This document shows positions 1 to 10,871 of a stretch of 52,270 nt of DNA, piece by piece. Numbering within the stretch: the stretch's first letter is position 1; each line of letters begins with the position of its first letter. A program made the position numbers and the translations under genes. Source of the stretch: Acidithiobacillus sp. (lineage in GTDB: Bacteria > Pseudomonadota > Gammaproteobacteria > Acidithiobacillales > Acidithiobacillaceae); assembly GCF_023255755.1 (NCBI RefSeq), contig NZ_JAGDVS010000164.1, positions 1-52,270 on the forward strand, written 5' to 3'. The notes beneath the pieces were generated by a model, which was given only the letters and a program-made list of their open reading frames with translations, was not told the DNA's origin and made no database searches.

Positions 1-869
1 CAGAAGCACTCTTGCTTGCCATTTTGGTGCGGGGAATATGGGAGTGTGGTCCGGTGCAGCACCCCCAGCATGGCCAGCCCGTTGGTGGTTTCCTCGGCCA
101 CCATGGCGGCGCCATTGTCGGTCATCAGCGCCCGTGGCAGGCCGCGCTTCATGAAGGCCTGGCAGAGGCCGTGGATGAGGCTCTCGGCGGTCTCGTCCAG
201 ATACCATTGCAGGTGGCAGAGCAGCCGCGAGTGATCGTCGATGATCCCCAGCAGCATGGGTGTCTCCCAGGTGCCGGCGCGGGTCAGCACCTTGCGGGAG
301 CCATGGTGGAAATCCAGATGCCAGAGGGCGGCGGTGTGTTCTACCTCATAGCTGCGCACTTCCAGCCGTTCCAGTCGGTCCCGGGCGGCGATCGCACCGA
401 CGGCGGCGCGTTTCGGCCGCGACTGCCGGAACAGGCCATGTGCCTTGAGATAGCGGCGGATCGTCGGGTAGGACGGAAGCGTCACGTCATGCCCCTGCAG
501 GGCGGACTGCAGATTGTCGTAGTGCAACTGGGCCGTCCAGCCCGGATGCTCCCGGTATTGGGTGGTCAGCGTCTCGATCACCCGTGGCGTGATACTCGGG
601 AACTGGCCGACGTTACCGTGTAACCGATTACGCAAGGTGATGACCGGATTCTGGGCAGTTCGGCCCAGGTAATACCAGCGCTCCAGGGTGGAGAATCCAA
701 ACTGGACTGGTTCACCGGTGAGCGGATGACGCCACGACCGGGCGGCCAGCGCCTTCAATGCCAGGGCCAGTTCCCCTGGGGCCGGTGGTGCCGCCAGCAA
801 GGGGCCGATGATCGCAAAGCGCAACAATGCCCAGCGATCCCGTTGGGGGGAGTCGATACGGGTCTTCAT
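1..869 (-). CDS. DDE integrase-core transposase (IS481-like), truncated by the left window edge
   Basis: Minus-strand frame from ATG at 869 stays open to base 1: MKTRIDSPQRDRWALLRFAIIGPLLAAPP...WHLDFHHGSRKVLTRAGTWETPMLLGIIDDHSRLLCHLQWYLDETAES...LMTDNGAAMVAEETTNGLAMLGVLHRTTLPYSPHQNGKQECF. D-D motifs and PHQNGKQE are typical of an rve integrase core. Absent from the ORF track because it has no stop in the window. Confidence 0.88.
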   Translation of the reverse strand, partial: MKTRIDSPQRDRWALLRFAIIGPLLAAPPAPGELALALKALAARSWRHPLTGEPVQFGFSTLERWYYLGRTAQNPVITLRNRLHGNVGQFPSITPRVIETLTTQYREHPGWTAQLHYDNLQSALQGHDVTLPSYPTIRRYLKAHGLFRQSRPKRAAVGAIAARDRLERLEVRSYEVEHTAALWHLDFHHGSRKVLTRAGTWETPMLLGIIDDHSRLLCHLQWYLDETAESLIHGLCQAFMKRGLPRALMTDNGAAMVAEETTNGLAMLGVLHRTTLPYSPHQNGKQECF

Positions 870-1002
870 GGTCAGGTCTCCAGAGGTGGTGCCGCCCAGG
901 GCAGCACGGGGGACCCAGCTTACAAACCCTCGGCCAGGGTGACACTTGCCAAGTTCTGCGGGAAATCTGCAACCCTCATTCCGCGGGATTTTTACCCCTG
1001 GT

Positions 1003-1593
1003 TTACCCCTGGCGGATCGTCAGCGGCGTGAGCAGTGCCAAACCGTCCAGCACGGCAGCAACGGGTGGACCCGCAAACCGGGCCAGCAGGCTGAGTGGCA
1101 GATCTTCCCGGTGGACCGGCGGCAGATAGCAGGCGACTTCCGCCTTCCAGAGGGAGGTCAGCGGGAAGTCCTGCCTCCACCAGTCTCGCCAGCGCCGCAG
1201 GGTGCGTCCGGGCACGTCGAGCAAAGCGCAAACCGCCTGGGCGCCCGGTGTTCTGGCGGTCAGCCGTCCGGCCATCAGCAGGATCACCAGGGCCAGATAG
1301 ACCCGGCGCCCGAAAAACCGCACGGAGGGTGATGTTCTGCGCTTGCGGCAGTGGCTGCAGCAGAAACTGAAGCGCGAGGCGTACCGCATTCTGAAATCCC
1401 GTAAACAGCCTCTGGGCTTGCGGGGGTAGTCCGCCCGATGCCACTTCCCACCACAGGCACACCGAGTGGCCCTGGCTTCTTCGGCAAGGGCTTCATCAAC
1501 GCGGTACAACAACTGAAATATTTTGGGATCATGCAGAAGGTTGTGGCACACTGACGGGGTCCTTTTCTTGGTCGGAAAGTGACACTCCCCCAA
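1003..1593 (-). CDS. IS companion protein with zinc-binding-like Cys motifs and HTH-like segment, upstream of and co-oriented with the transposase
   Basis: 196-aa ORF with CxC/CxxC (CACGGKW, CCSHCRKR) and a GRTLRRWRDWW helix-turn-helix-like segment; precedes the transposase on the same strand. Confidence 0.5.
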   Translation of the reverse strand: MGECHFPTKKRTPSVCHNLLHDPKIFQLLYRVDEALAEEARATRCACGGKWHRADYPRKPRGCLRDFRMRYASRFSFCCSHCRKRRTSPSVRFFGRRVYLALVILLMAGRLTARTPGAQAVCALLDVPGRTLRRWRDWWRQDFPLTSLWKAEVACYLPPVHREDLPLSLLARFAGPPVAAVLDGLALLTPLTIRQG

Positions 1594-1648
1594 CAGGCGC
1601 GTTTGTTCAAGTTCTTCGAGGGGGTTTACCCCCAGCCCCTCACGCTAC

Positions 1649-2077
1649 GTGACCGTCAGCGCGTCTAAAGCCATCAATATCTTTGACCGTACTCAGGTGA
1701 CCATGAGTAATCGGAGGTTTGAGATGTTTACGATTCGCCAAATCCTGGTACTGATGCGCCAAGGTGATAGGGACAGGGAGATCGCCCATTCCGGACTCAT
1801 GGGGCGCAAGAAGTTAGGCGTATTACGTCATCAAGCAGCACTGCACGACTGGCTGGACCCCCAGCAGCCTTTACCCGACGACGGTGAACTCGCTGCCCTG
1901 CAGCATCAGCGCAAGCAGGCCGTGCCCAACCAGTGTGTCTCCACCCTCAAAGAACATGAGGAGCGCATTGCCCGATGGTCAGGAGAAGGCATACAGGGCA
2001 CCACTATTCACGCTGCTTTGGTACGTAATCACGGATACACTGGCAGCTATTCCGCAGTAAAGCGCGCGTTACGATTC
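1649..2077 (+). mobile_element. istA: Truncated IS21-family element: left end plus N-terminal part of istA
   Basis: MFTIRQILVLMRQGDRDREIAHSGLMGRKKLGVLRHQAA...LKEHEERIARWSGEGIQGTTIHAALVRNHGYTGSYSAVKRAL resembles the IstA N-terminus; after about 2077 the frame runs antisense to an unrelated gene remnant, so homology ends there. Confidence 0.7.
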
Positions 2078-2245
2078 GGGGTTGTCTTTCAACAGTTCGA
2101 CGTACAGGCGATTCAGGCGGCTGGTGGCCCGGATGTCAAAGGCTTCAAGGAAGGTGTAGGGGAACTCTGCGGGGTCAAAGGGCCGCTCCGCGAGGTCGGT
2201 GATGGCTTGTTCGATTTCTACGGCGTTCTCATGGGCGTGAATTCC
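2075..2245 (-). pseudogene. Remnant of an MmeI-like (type IIL R-M) DNA methyltransferase N-terminus
   Basis: Minus-strand translation HAHENAVEIEQAITDLAERPFDPAEFPYTFLEAFDIRATSRLNRLYVELLKDNPES*; two blocks recalled from MmeI-like N-terminal regions are directly fused; no ordinary start codon. Confidence 0.5.
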
Positions 2246-2665
2246 TCATGCACCCTTCCAAGGGTTGATGACGGCCACGCCTGCCGCTTCATAGGGCGAT
2301 GTGTCGCGTGATGCCACGATGAATCCCCGCGATGCTGCAACGGCCGCGATGTAGCCGTCTGGCGTCGGGAAGCCGCGCCCGCCGTTCTTGGCCGTCACGG
2401 CCAGGTCGGCATAGTGGCGCGCCGCATCCGTATCGAAGGGCAGGACCCGATCCTTGAACAGCTCCAGCAGTTCGGTCAGGGCGCGGTCGAGCATGTTCTT
2501 GCGCTTGCCCGCCAGCAGCGCCCGGATGCCAAACAGCAACTCGGCCAGCGTGACGCTCGACAGATACAAGGTTTCCGCCGCCTGGTCGTTCAGCCAGGCC
2601 CTCACGGCCGCGTCTGGCTCTGGCTTCATCGCCTCGGAAACGACGCTGGTATCCAGGACGATCAT
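2246..2665 (-). CDS. PIN-domain toxin, VapC/FitB family
   Basis: MIVLDTSVVSEAMKPEPDAAVRAWLNDQ...LYLSSVTLAELLFGI...TPDGYIAAVAASRGFIVASRDTSPYEAAGVAVINPW, a classic FitB-like PIN domain. Confidence 0.92.
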   Translation of the reverse strand: MIVLDTSVVSEAMKPEPDAAVRAWLNDQAAETLYLSSVTLAELLFGIRALLAGKRKNMLDRALTELLELFKDRVLPFDTDAARHYADLAVTAKNGGRGFPTPDGYIAAVAASRGFIVASRDTSPYEAAGVAVINPWKGA

Positions 2666-2920
2666 TCAGTCGAAGCGCAACGGTTTGGCCGGCGTCTTGT
2701 CGCGCACACTCTCGAAAACGGCGAAATCTTCATTGGTCAGACCGATCTTGCGGCCGATGGCGGCCAGGGCTTCGCCCAAGCGCACGCGCTTCTCCGGCTT
2801 GACCACGGCCGCCAGAATCTCGCGCACCTCCGCTTCCATGCTGCGGCCGTGTTGGGCCGCCCGCACGCGCAAAGCGCGATGCACGTCATCCGGCACATTC
2901 CTTACAGTCAGGATTGCCAT
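2666..2920 (-). CDS. FitA-like ribbon-helix-helix antitoxin
   Basis: MAILTVRNVPDDVHRALRVRAAQHGRSMEAEVREIL is a FitA/Arc-type RHH N-terminus; ends directly before the PIN toxin start (TGA-ATG). Confidence 0.9.
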   Translation of the reverse strand: MAILTVRNVPDDVHRALRVRAAQHGRSMEAEVREILAAVVKPEKRVRLGEALAAIGRKIGLTNEDFAVFESVRDKTPAKPLRFD

Positions 2921-3092
2921 AATTCAATACTCCTCATTTGCTTTCTGTGACTGCAATCACAGAACTATGCAGTCATCCACGCAAGACTGCGTCAAGCTCC
3001 ACGCCCCTTCCTACCCTGGCGTCTCACCTTCTTGGCCTCCATCTGCGCCCGTAGCCGCGCCTCGCGCTGCTCCAATTCGGATGGCGCCGGCT

Positions 3093-3479
3093 TCAGGTGG
3101 CGTGAACCGGCTCGCTCTTGCCCCCCAGCGTCAGCAGGATCATGCGCAGCGCCAGCCGGATGGTCGGATAGGTCGCCACCGACTCCATCTGCCATGCCAT
3201 CAGCCGGATCTCCAGCGGTGACAAGGCGCGATCCTTCGGCACGAAAGCCGCAATCGACGCGGCGCCCAAATCCTTGGCCGGGTTGTCCACCTTCTCGCCG
3301 TGCTGGATGGCGAAGGCATAGACCTGCTTCACGATGTCACGGATGTGGACCGCGGTAGCGGGCGCACCGCGTGCCTTCACCTTGTTGCAGAGGGCGCGCA
3401 GGTCATCAGCGGTGATTTCGTTGAGCTGCCGGTTCTGGAAGGCCGGCGGAATGTCCCTATCGACGATGCTCTTGCGCAT
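3093..3479 (-). pseudogene. Tyrosine integrase fragment (core-binding region of a P4-like integrase)
   Basis: VDRDIPPAFQNRQLNEITADDLRALCNKVKARGAPATAVHIRDIVKQVYAFAIQHGEKVDNPAKDL...LSPLEIRLMAWQMESVATYPTIRLALRMILLTLGGKSE; both N-terminal arm and catalytic domain are missing. Confidence 0.75.
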
Positions 3480-3743
3480 CGCCGCGGAAGGTGACGGTAC
3501 CGGTAGGCGATACCGTCACGTACATCCCATCGCGGTCAGAAGTCTTATAAGTCTTTGACTTAGACTTTAGATAGTGAACGGGAGGGTCTTAATCCGGCCT
3601 CCGGTTCTTGCCGCCACTTTTAACGCCAACCTGTTCCTCTAGCCGACGATAGCCATCAATAGCTGCTGTGACGTATTTATTTATAACTCAAAATGTTACG
3701 GCAGTTTTTCGATACCTGGCGATAGTCCCCGAAGGACGTCAGT

Positions 3744-5288
3744 TCACTCCCACTCGATGGTGGCCGGCGGCTTGGATGAAATATCGTAAACCACGCGATT
3801 GATCCCGGCGACCTCGTTGATGATCCGGGTGGAGATGCGCCCCAGCACTTCATAGGGTATGTGCGCCCAGTCTGCGGTCATGCCATCCGCCGACTCCACC
3901 GCGCGCAGGGCGATGGTTTCATCATAGGTCCGCGCGTCGCCCATCACGCCGACACTGCGCACCGGCAGCAATACCGCAAAAGCCTGCCAGAGGCGGTCAT
4001 ATAGTCCGGCGTCACGGATCTCTTCCATGACGATACGGTCGGCACGGCGCAGGACTTCCAGGCGATGTTCATCAATCGCCCCCAGACAACGGATAGCCAG
4101 ACCAGGCCCCGGGAAGGGCTGACGCCGGATTACTTCTTCGGGCATGCCCAGCTCACGGCCGAGTTCCCGCACTTCGTCCTTGAACAGCTCACGCAAAGGT
4201 TCGACCAGTTGCAGGTGCATGCGCTCCGGCAAGCCACCCACGTTATGGTGAGACTTGATCGTCGCGCTGGGACCCTTAAACGAAATAGACTCGATCACGT
4301 CGGGATAAAGGGTACCCTGGGCCAAAAAGTCGGCGCCTTCCAGATGCTTCGACTCTTCCTCAAAAATCTCGATGAACAGATTACCGATGGCCTTGCGCTT
4401 CTTTTCGGGATCAGTGACATCCGCCAGTACATCCAGAAAACGCTGTCGGGCATCCACCACCTGCAGGGGAATCTGAAAGTAATTGCGAAAGACCGTCGCC
4501 ACCTTCTCCGCTTCCCCAAAGCGCAACAGCCCGTTATCCACAAAAATGCAGGTGAGCTGGTCGCCGATGGCGCGATGAATGAGCACGGCCGCTACGGCCG
4601 AATCCACCCCGCCGGAAAGCGCGGCAATGACCCGGCCCTTACCCACCTGGGTACGGATCGTCGCCACTGCCGTGTCCACATAAGAGTGCATGGTCCAATC
4701 ACCCGTGCAGCCGCATACGCCGCGCACGAAGGCCGTGAGCATCTCCGCACCACGGGGGGTATGGGCGACCTCCAAATGAAACTGCACGCCATAGAAGTTG
4801 CGCGCAGGGTCGCCAATAGCCGCCAGCGGCGAATTGGCACTGCTGGCCAGGACTCGGAAACCATCGGGCACGGACTCGATCCGGTCGCCGTGACTCATCC
4901 AGACTTCTTCGGCAGTGTCTGCCGCCCCGAAGGGTAAGAACGGGCCGACCGCTTCTGTTATCTGAATGTGCGCCCGGCCATATTCCCGATGCTCCGCCTT
5001 GCCGACTCTTCCGCCCAGCAAATGCGCCATCAACTGCAGGCCGTAGCAAATACCGAGGATCGGCAGGCCCAGGGTAAACACGTCCAGATCAACCATGGGA
5101 GCGTCGACATCATGTACCGACGATGGTCCGCCGGACAGAATGATCCCCTGCGCTTGCCACGCACGAATGTCCGCGAGTGGCATATTATAGGGATGAATTT
5201 CACAGTAAACGTGCGCTTCGCGCACCCGCCGCGCAATAAGCTGGGTGAACTGCGAACCGAAATCGAGAATCAGGATACGTTCTTGCAT
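3744..5288 (-). CDS. guaA: GMP synthase (glutamine-hydrolyzing)
   Basis: [54 protein letters not shown]-terminal KPPATIEWE. Confidence 0.99.
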   Translation of the reverse strand: MQERILILDFGSQFTQLIARRVREAHVYCEIHPYNMPLADIRAWQAQGIILSGGPSSVHDVDAPMVDLDVFTLGLPILGICYGLQLMAHLLGGRVGKAEHREYGRAHIQITEAVGPFLPFGAADTAEEVWMSHGDRIESVPDGFRVLASSANSPLAAIGDPARNFYGVQFHLEVAHTPRGAEMLTAFVRGVCGCTGDWTMHSYVDTAVATIRTQVGKGRVIAALSGGVDSAVAAVLIHRAIGDQLTCIFVDNGLLRFGEAEKVATVFRNYFQIPLQVVDARQRFLDVLADVTDPEKKRKAIGNLFIEIFEEESKHLEGADFLAQGTLYPDVIESISFKGPSATIKSHHNVGGLPERMHLQLVEPLRELFKDEVRELGRELGMPEEVIRRQPFPGPGLAIRCLGAIDEHRLEVLRRADRIVMEEIRDAGLYDRLWQAFAVLLPVRSVGVMGDARTYDETIALRAVESADGMTADWAHIPYEVLGRISTRIINEVAGINRVVYDISSKPPATIEWE

Positions 5289-5291
5289 GGT

Positions 5292-6758
<1,467 letters not shown>

Positions 6759-6764
6759 TCACCT

Positions 6765-6800
6765 AACAAGAAAGGGGCTGGGCAGTGGCGTCCCAGCCCC
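6765..6800 (-). promoter_or_regulatory. Stem-loop in guaBA 5' leader, possible attenuator
   Basis: Minus strand GGGGCTGGG-ACGCCACTG-CCCAGCCCC (9-bp perfect stem) followed by TTTCTTGTT, about 20 nt before guaB ATG; candidate -10 TATAGT at 6825-6820. Confidence 0.5.
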
Positions 6801-6855
6801 ATGGTCCAAAGCATCCCGCACTATACCCAAGTGAACACTTTTTTTCCAGCATTGT

Positions 6856-6884
6856 TTGACGTGGCGGACACACTCTTGTAGTTT
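6856..6884 (+). promoter_or_regulatory. Candidate sigma70-type promoter for the glycosyltransferase gene
   Basis: TTGACG - 17 nt - TAGTTT upstream of the ORF. Confidence 0.4.
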
Positions 6885-6932
6885 TCTGCGATGGCTCCAT
6901 CATCTCCACGCCCCGGCCCACATCGAAGCATC

Positions 6933-7895
6933 ATGACCGTTTCCATCATCATCCCCTGCCACAACGAATCCGGGAATCTCGCGACACTCTACGCCCGGGT
7001 CTGTGCCGTCATGGACGAGGCGGGTGAGCCGTGGGAGATGATTTGCGTCAATGACGGCAGCGGCGATGACACACTGTTGCAGTTGATCGCCCTGCATCAC
7101 CAGGATCGACGGGTCAGGGTTATTGATTTATCCAGAAATTTTGGCAAGGAAGCGGCGCTCACCGCCGGGCTGGATGCCGCGCGGGGAGAAGCCGCCATTC
7201 CGCTGGATGCTGACCTGCAAGACCCGCCCGAACTTATTCCCGAGCTTCTCGCCCAATGGCGGGAGGGGTTTGATGTGGTGAACGCCGTCCGACTCTCCCG
7301 CGAAGGAGAATCGTGGCTCAAACGCGCCTCTGCGCATGTCTTTTACCGGATCATCAATCGCATGAGCGATGTGGAGATACCGCCGGATACGGGGGATTTC
7401 CGGCTGCTGTCCCGTCCGGTTCTCGATGCCTTGCAGACCCTTCCTGAACGCAGGCGCTTCATGAAGGGTTTGTTTGCCTGGGTCGGTTTTCGCAGCACGA
7501 ATGTTTACTACCATCGTGCGCCCCGCCATGCGGGGAAAACCACCTGGAACTATTGGCGGCTATGGAATCTCGCCGTAGAAGGCGTTACTTCTTTTAGCCA
7601 GGTACCATTACAACTTGCCGCTTATCTGGGTTTTGTGGTTTCGCTGTTGGCCTTCCTTTATGCCGTCTGGCTGATCATCAGCACCCTGGTGTATGGAAAC
7701 CCGGTAAAGGGTTATCCATCCATGATGGTTACCTTGCTATTCCTGGGTGGCGTGCAGCTCATGGCCCTGGGGGTGATCGGTGAATACCTCGGTCGGATCT
7801 ATGAGGAAAGCAAGCAGAGGCCGGTATACCTGGTCAGACAAGCCTGGGGAATGGTCAATTTACCTAACGCGATTCGATCAGAAGACAACCCATAA
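6933..7895 (+). CDS. GT2 family glycosyltransferase (polyprenyl-phosphate glycosyltransferase-like, two C-terminal TM helices)
   Basis: MTVSIIIPCHNESGNLATLYARV, VIDLSRNFGKEAALTAGLDAARGEAAIPLDADLQDPPELIPELL, C-terminal hydrophobic pair and GEYLGRIYEESKQRPVYLV. Confidence 0.93.
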   Translation: MTVSIIIPCHNESGNLATLYARVCAVMDEAGEPWEMICVNDGSGDDTLLQLIALHHQDRRVRVIDLSRNFGKEAALTAGLDAARGEAAIPLDADLQDPPELIPELLAQWREGFDVVNAVRLSREGESWLKRASAHVFYRIINRMSDVEIPPDTGDFRLLSRPVLDALQTLPERRRFMKGLFAWVGFRSTNVYYHRAPRHAGKTTWNYWRLWNLAVEGVTSFSQVPLQLAAYLGFVVSLLAFLYAVWLIISTLVYGNPVKGYPSMMVTLLFLGGVQLMALGVIGEYLGRIYEESKQRPVYLVRQAWGMVNLPNAIRSEDNP

Positions 7896-8005
7896 TTATT
7901 GGACATTAAGAGAAAGGCACGCGCTTCCCGGCGAGCACTGCATTTTCCGCAACTTTTCAGGTACACTGTCGCCCAGATTACCGCCTACCAACCCAGAGAT
8001 CGCCC

Positions 8006-9502
8006 TTGGTATCCATAAAATCCTTTATTACCAAGCAGTTGAACCTGCCCGACAGCGCCATCGAAACGGCGGCGGCGCCTTCGTCGCCATCACCCGGCAT
8101 CCCCGGTGCACGAGTGACGCCGCGCAACGAGCACAACGTATCCCGGCGCCAGATTAGTGACAGTGCCTTGCAAGTGCTCAATGGCCTGCACCGCGCCGGC
8201 TTTCAGGCCTATCTGGTCGGCGGCAGTGTCCGCGATCTGCTGCTGGGACGGGAGCCTAAGGATTTCGATGTCGCGACGGATGCGCGCCCGGAGCAGGTCC
8301 GGAAGCTGTTTCGGCGTAACGCACGACTGATCGGCCGACGCTTTATTCTGGTCCATGTGCAGTTTGGTAACGAGATTATTGAAGTAGCCACGTTCCGTGG
8401 TAGCGCGAACGGCAAGGAAGACGAAGCCAGCGAGCACAGTGAAACAGGGCGCATATTGGCAGACAACGTCTATGGCTCGCTGGAAGAGGACGCGCGGCGA
8501 AGGGATTTCACCACCAATGCCCTTTATTACAATATTGCCGACCGCAGCATTTTGGATTTCTCCACGGGCATGGAAGATTTGCAGGCCGGTCGTCTGCGCG
8601 TCATTGGTGATCCCGAGCAGCGTTACCGGGAAGATCCGGTGCGGATGCTGCGGGCCGTTCGCTTTGCTGCCAAGCTGGGATTCATAATGGATACAGCCGC
8701 ACAGGTGCCCATAGCGGCCTGCCGCGAGCGTCTGCAGGAGGTGCCCTCGGCGCGGCTGTTTGAGGAAACGCTGAAACTTTTTCTGAACGGTAATGCGCAG
8801 ACCAGTTTCGAACACCTACGTCAGCAGGGACTGTTTGCCGCCCTGTTTCCGCAGGTGGATGTGCTCCTCGACAACGCGGAATACGGCGCAGCGCGTGCAT
8901 TGTTGCAAGGCGCGCTGGAAGGCACTGATACGCGGGTACGCGACGGCAAATCGGTGACGCCCGCGTTCCTTTTTGCCGCACTGCTCTGGCCAGCCCTGCA
9001 ACTGCAAAGCCAGTTGCTCGAACAACAGGGCAAACCCGCCACGGTCGCGTTGCAGCAGGCTGCCAGCGACGTGCTGAAGGAATGCGTGGGGCGGGTTTCT
9101 GTCCCCCGCCGCTTCGCCCTGCCCATGCGCGAAATCTGGGATTTGCAGGCGCGTTTTCTGCGCCGTGGCGGACGTCGTCCTCATGCTCTGCTCGCCCATC
9201 CACGCTTTCGCGCGGCCTTCGATTTCCTGAGTCTGCGCCGCCACAGTGGAGAAATACCTGCCACTTTGGTGGAATGGTGGGAACAATTCCAGACTGCAGA
9301 TCATGATGGTCGGCGCCTCCTCATCGAGCAGGCCCGTCTCGAAGAAACCGGACAGGAACCAGCGCTGGGGCCACTCCCGGCAACGTCACGTCGCCGTCCC
9401 CGGCGACGGCGACGGCGCAGTAACCATTCGGATCAGGGCGCCGTGGCCCAACCGGGCGGCGCGGACGACAGTTATGACGACGGACAAACCGCCAACGGTT
9501 AA
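8006..9502 (+). CDS. pcnB: Poly(A) polymerase I / polynucleotide adenylyltransferase
   Basis: YLVGGSVRDLLLGREPKDFDVATDARPEQVRKLFRRNARLIGRRF, RRDFTTNALYYN, Arg-rich C-terminus; followed by folK as in many proteobacteria. TTG start predicted. Confidence 0.93.
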   Translation: MVSIKSFITKQLNLPDSAIETAAAPSSPSPGIPGARVTPRNEHNVSRRQISDSALQVLNGLHRAGFQAYLVGGSVRDLLLGREPKDFDVATDARPEQVRKLFRRNARLIGRRFILVHVQFGNEIIEVATFRGSANGKEDEASEHSETGRILADNVYGSLEEDARRRDFTTNALYYNIADRSILDFSTGMEDLQAGRLRVIGDPEQRYREDPVRMLRAVRFAAKLGFIMDTAAQVPIAACRERLQEVPSARLFEETLKLFLNGNAQTSFEHLRQQGLFAALFPQVDVLLDNAEYGAARALLQGALEGTDTRVRDGKSVTPAFLFAALLWPALQLQSQLLEQQGKPATVALQQAASDVLKECVGRVSVPRRFALPMREIWDLQARFLRRGGRRPHALLAHPRFRAAFDFLSLRRHSGEIPATLVEWWEQFQTADHDGRRLLIEQARLEETGQEPALGPLPATSRRRPRRRRRRSNHSDQGAVAQPGGADDSYDDGQTANG

Positions 9503-10871
9503 TCCGGATCCGCTCATTTCTACGGGACACGACTCGCTGGACGCTCACAGTGCCACCCCAAAGGCAGGCCACCTACCCGCCGAAGAGATTCAGAGGATGC
9601 TGCAACAGCGATGGGGAGACGCGCTGCTAGAGCGCCTGCTCGCCATCGGCAGGATTGCTGCAAAGCTTGGCACACCGGCTTATCTTGTGGGCGGCTCTGT
9701 CCGTGACCTCCTGCAAAACCATCCCACACCAGACGTAGATTTGGCCATTGAGGGTGACGTCCGCGCGGTCGCCGGGGCCTGCTCCGCGGAACTGTCCGGC
9801 GTGCAATGTACATATCATCCGCAATTTGGCACCGCCATCCTCCAGTACCCCGACGGATTCCAACTGGATCTGGCGCGTTGCCGGATAGAACATTATCCAG
9901 CGCCCGCAGCACTGCCGGAAGTGCAGCCTGGAGACATTCAGACAGACTTGATCCGCCGCGATTTCACCATCAACGCCATGGCCATCTCCCTGGATCCGGA
10001 AAAGTTTGGCGACTTTCTGGATCCCTATGGAGGCCGTGAAGATCTGCAACAAAGCTTGCTGCGCGTACTCCATCCCCTTTCTTTTCTGGATGACCCTACC
10101 CGCATTCTGCGCGGACTCCGTTTCGCCGTGCGTTTTCAACTCCAATTGGAAACCGACACGCACGGACTACTGGAGGAGGCGCTGGCCCAGAATATTTTCG
10201 CCCGACTCAGCAGCGCGCGTTTGTGGCGTGAACTGAAGTATCTGCTCGAACTCACCGACCTCCCTGCGGCTTTAGAGAAGCTGGGTGCCTGGCAGTTATG
10301 GCCACTGTTGCGCCCGGCACCGCTGGAACTGGAGGTTCTCCTTCCCCGGGTACGGCGTGGTCAACAGGAAATCAACTGGTTTCACTGCCACTTCTCCGGC
10401 GAAAAACTCTTCGGCGCCGCCGTCTTGCTGACCATACTCTGGCGGGATGTTCCTTGGGCGGAGGTGGAGAAACGCTTACACTATTGGCCGCTGGCTGATG
10501 GGCGTCATATTTTGAACGATCTGCACTTGCTGTCAGAAATGCCTGTGGCCTTGGCGAAGGCCAGTCGCCCCAGTGCAGTAGCGCGATTATGGGAATCGCT
10601 GTCTCTGCCAGGCATACTGGCGCTACTCGCAGAGTACCCGGAAACCGATGCCGTCACCGAAAGTGGCCGCTACTACTTGCTGAAACAGCGTGGTCTGACG
10701 TCACCGCTCAATGGCCGGGATCTGCAAGCCTTGGGCTTGGCGCCCGGTCCACAGCTTGGTAAGGTACTGCGTCGCCTGCGCGATGCCCGCCTGGATGGCG
10801 CGATTAAAGACAAGGAAACTGCCCGACAATGGCTTATCAGACAAGGCATCCTGCCATCCATCCAACCGTGA
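9474..10871 (+). CDS. tRNA nucleotidyltransferase / poly(A) polymerase family protein (second paralog)
   Basis: PAYLVGGSVRDLLQNHPTPDVDLAIEGD, RRDFTINAMAISL, DDPTRILRGLRFAVRF; overlaps the 3' end of pcnB. Confidence 0.92.
   Translation: MTTDKPPTVNPDPLISTGHDSLDAHSATPKAGHLPAEEIQRMLQQRWGDALLERLLAIGRIAAKLGTPAYLVGGSVRDLLQNHPTPDVDLAIEGDVRAVAGACSAELSGVQCTYHPQFGTAILQYPDGFQLDLARCRIEHYPAPAALPEVQPGDIQTDLIRRDFTINAMAISLDPEKFGDFLDPYGGREDLQQSLLRVLHPLSFLDDPTRILRGLRFAVRFQLQLETDTHGLLEEALAQNIFARLSSARLWRELKYLLELTDLPAALEKLGAWQLWPLLRPAPLELEVLLPRVRRGQQEINWFHCHFSGEKLFGAAVLLTILWRDVPWAEVEKRLHYWPLADGRHILNDLHLLSEMPVALAKASRPSAVARLWESLSLPGILALLAEYPETDAVTESGRYYLLKQRGLTSPLNGRDLQALGLAPGPQLGKVLRRLRDARLDGAIKDKETARQWLIRQGILPSIQP

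Noticed and set aside
2992-3195. 67-aa minus ORF overlapping the integrase fragment
   Set aside because: Likely frame-shifted debris of the decayed integrase region; only a charged C-terminal stretch, no recognisable family.
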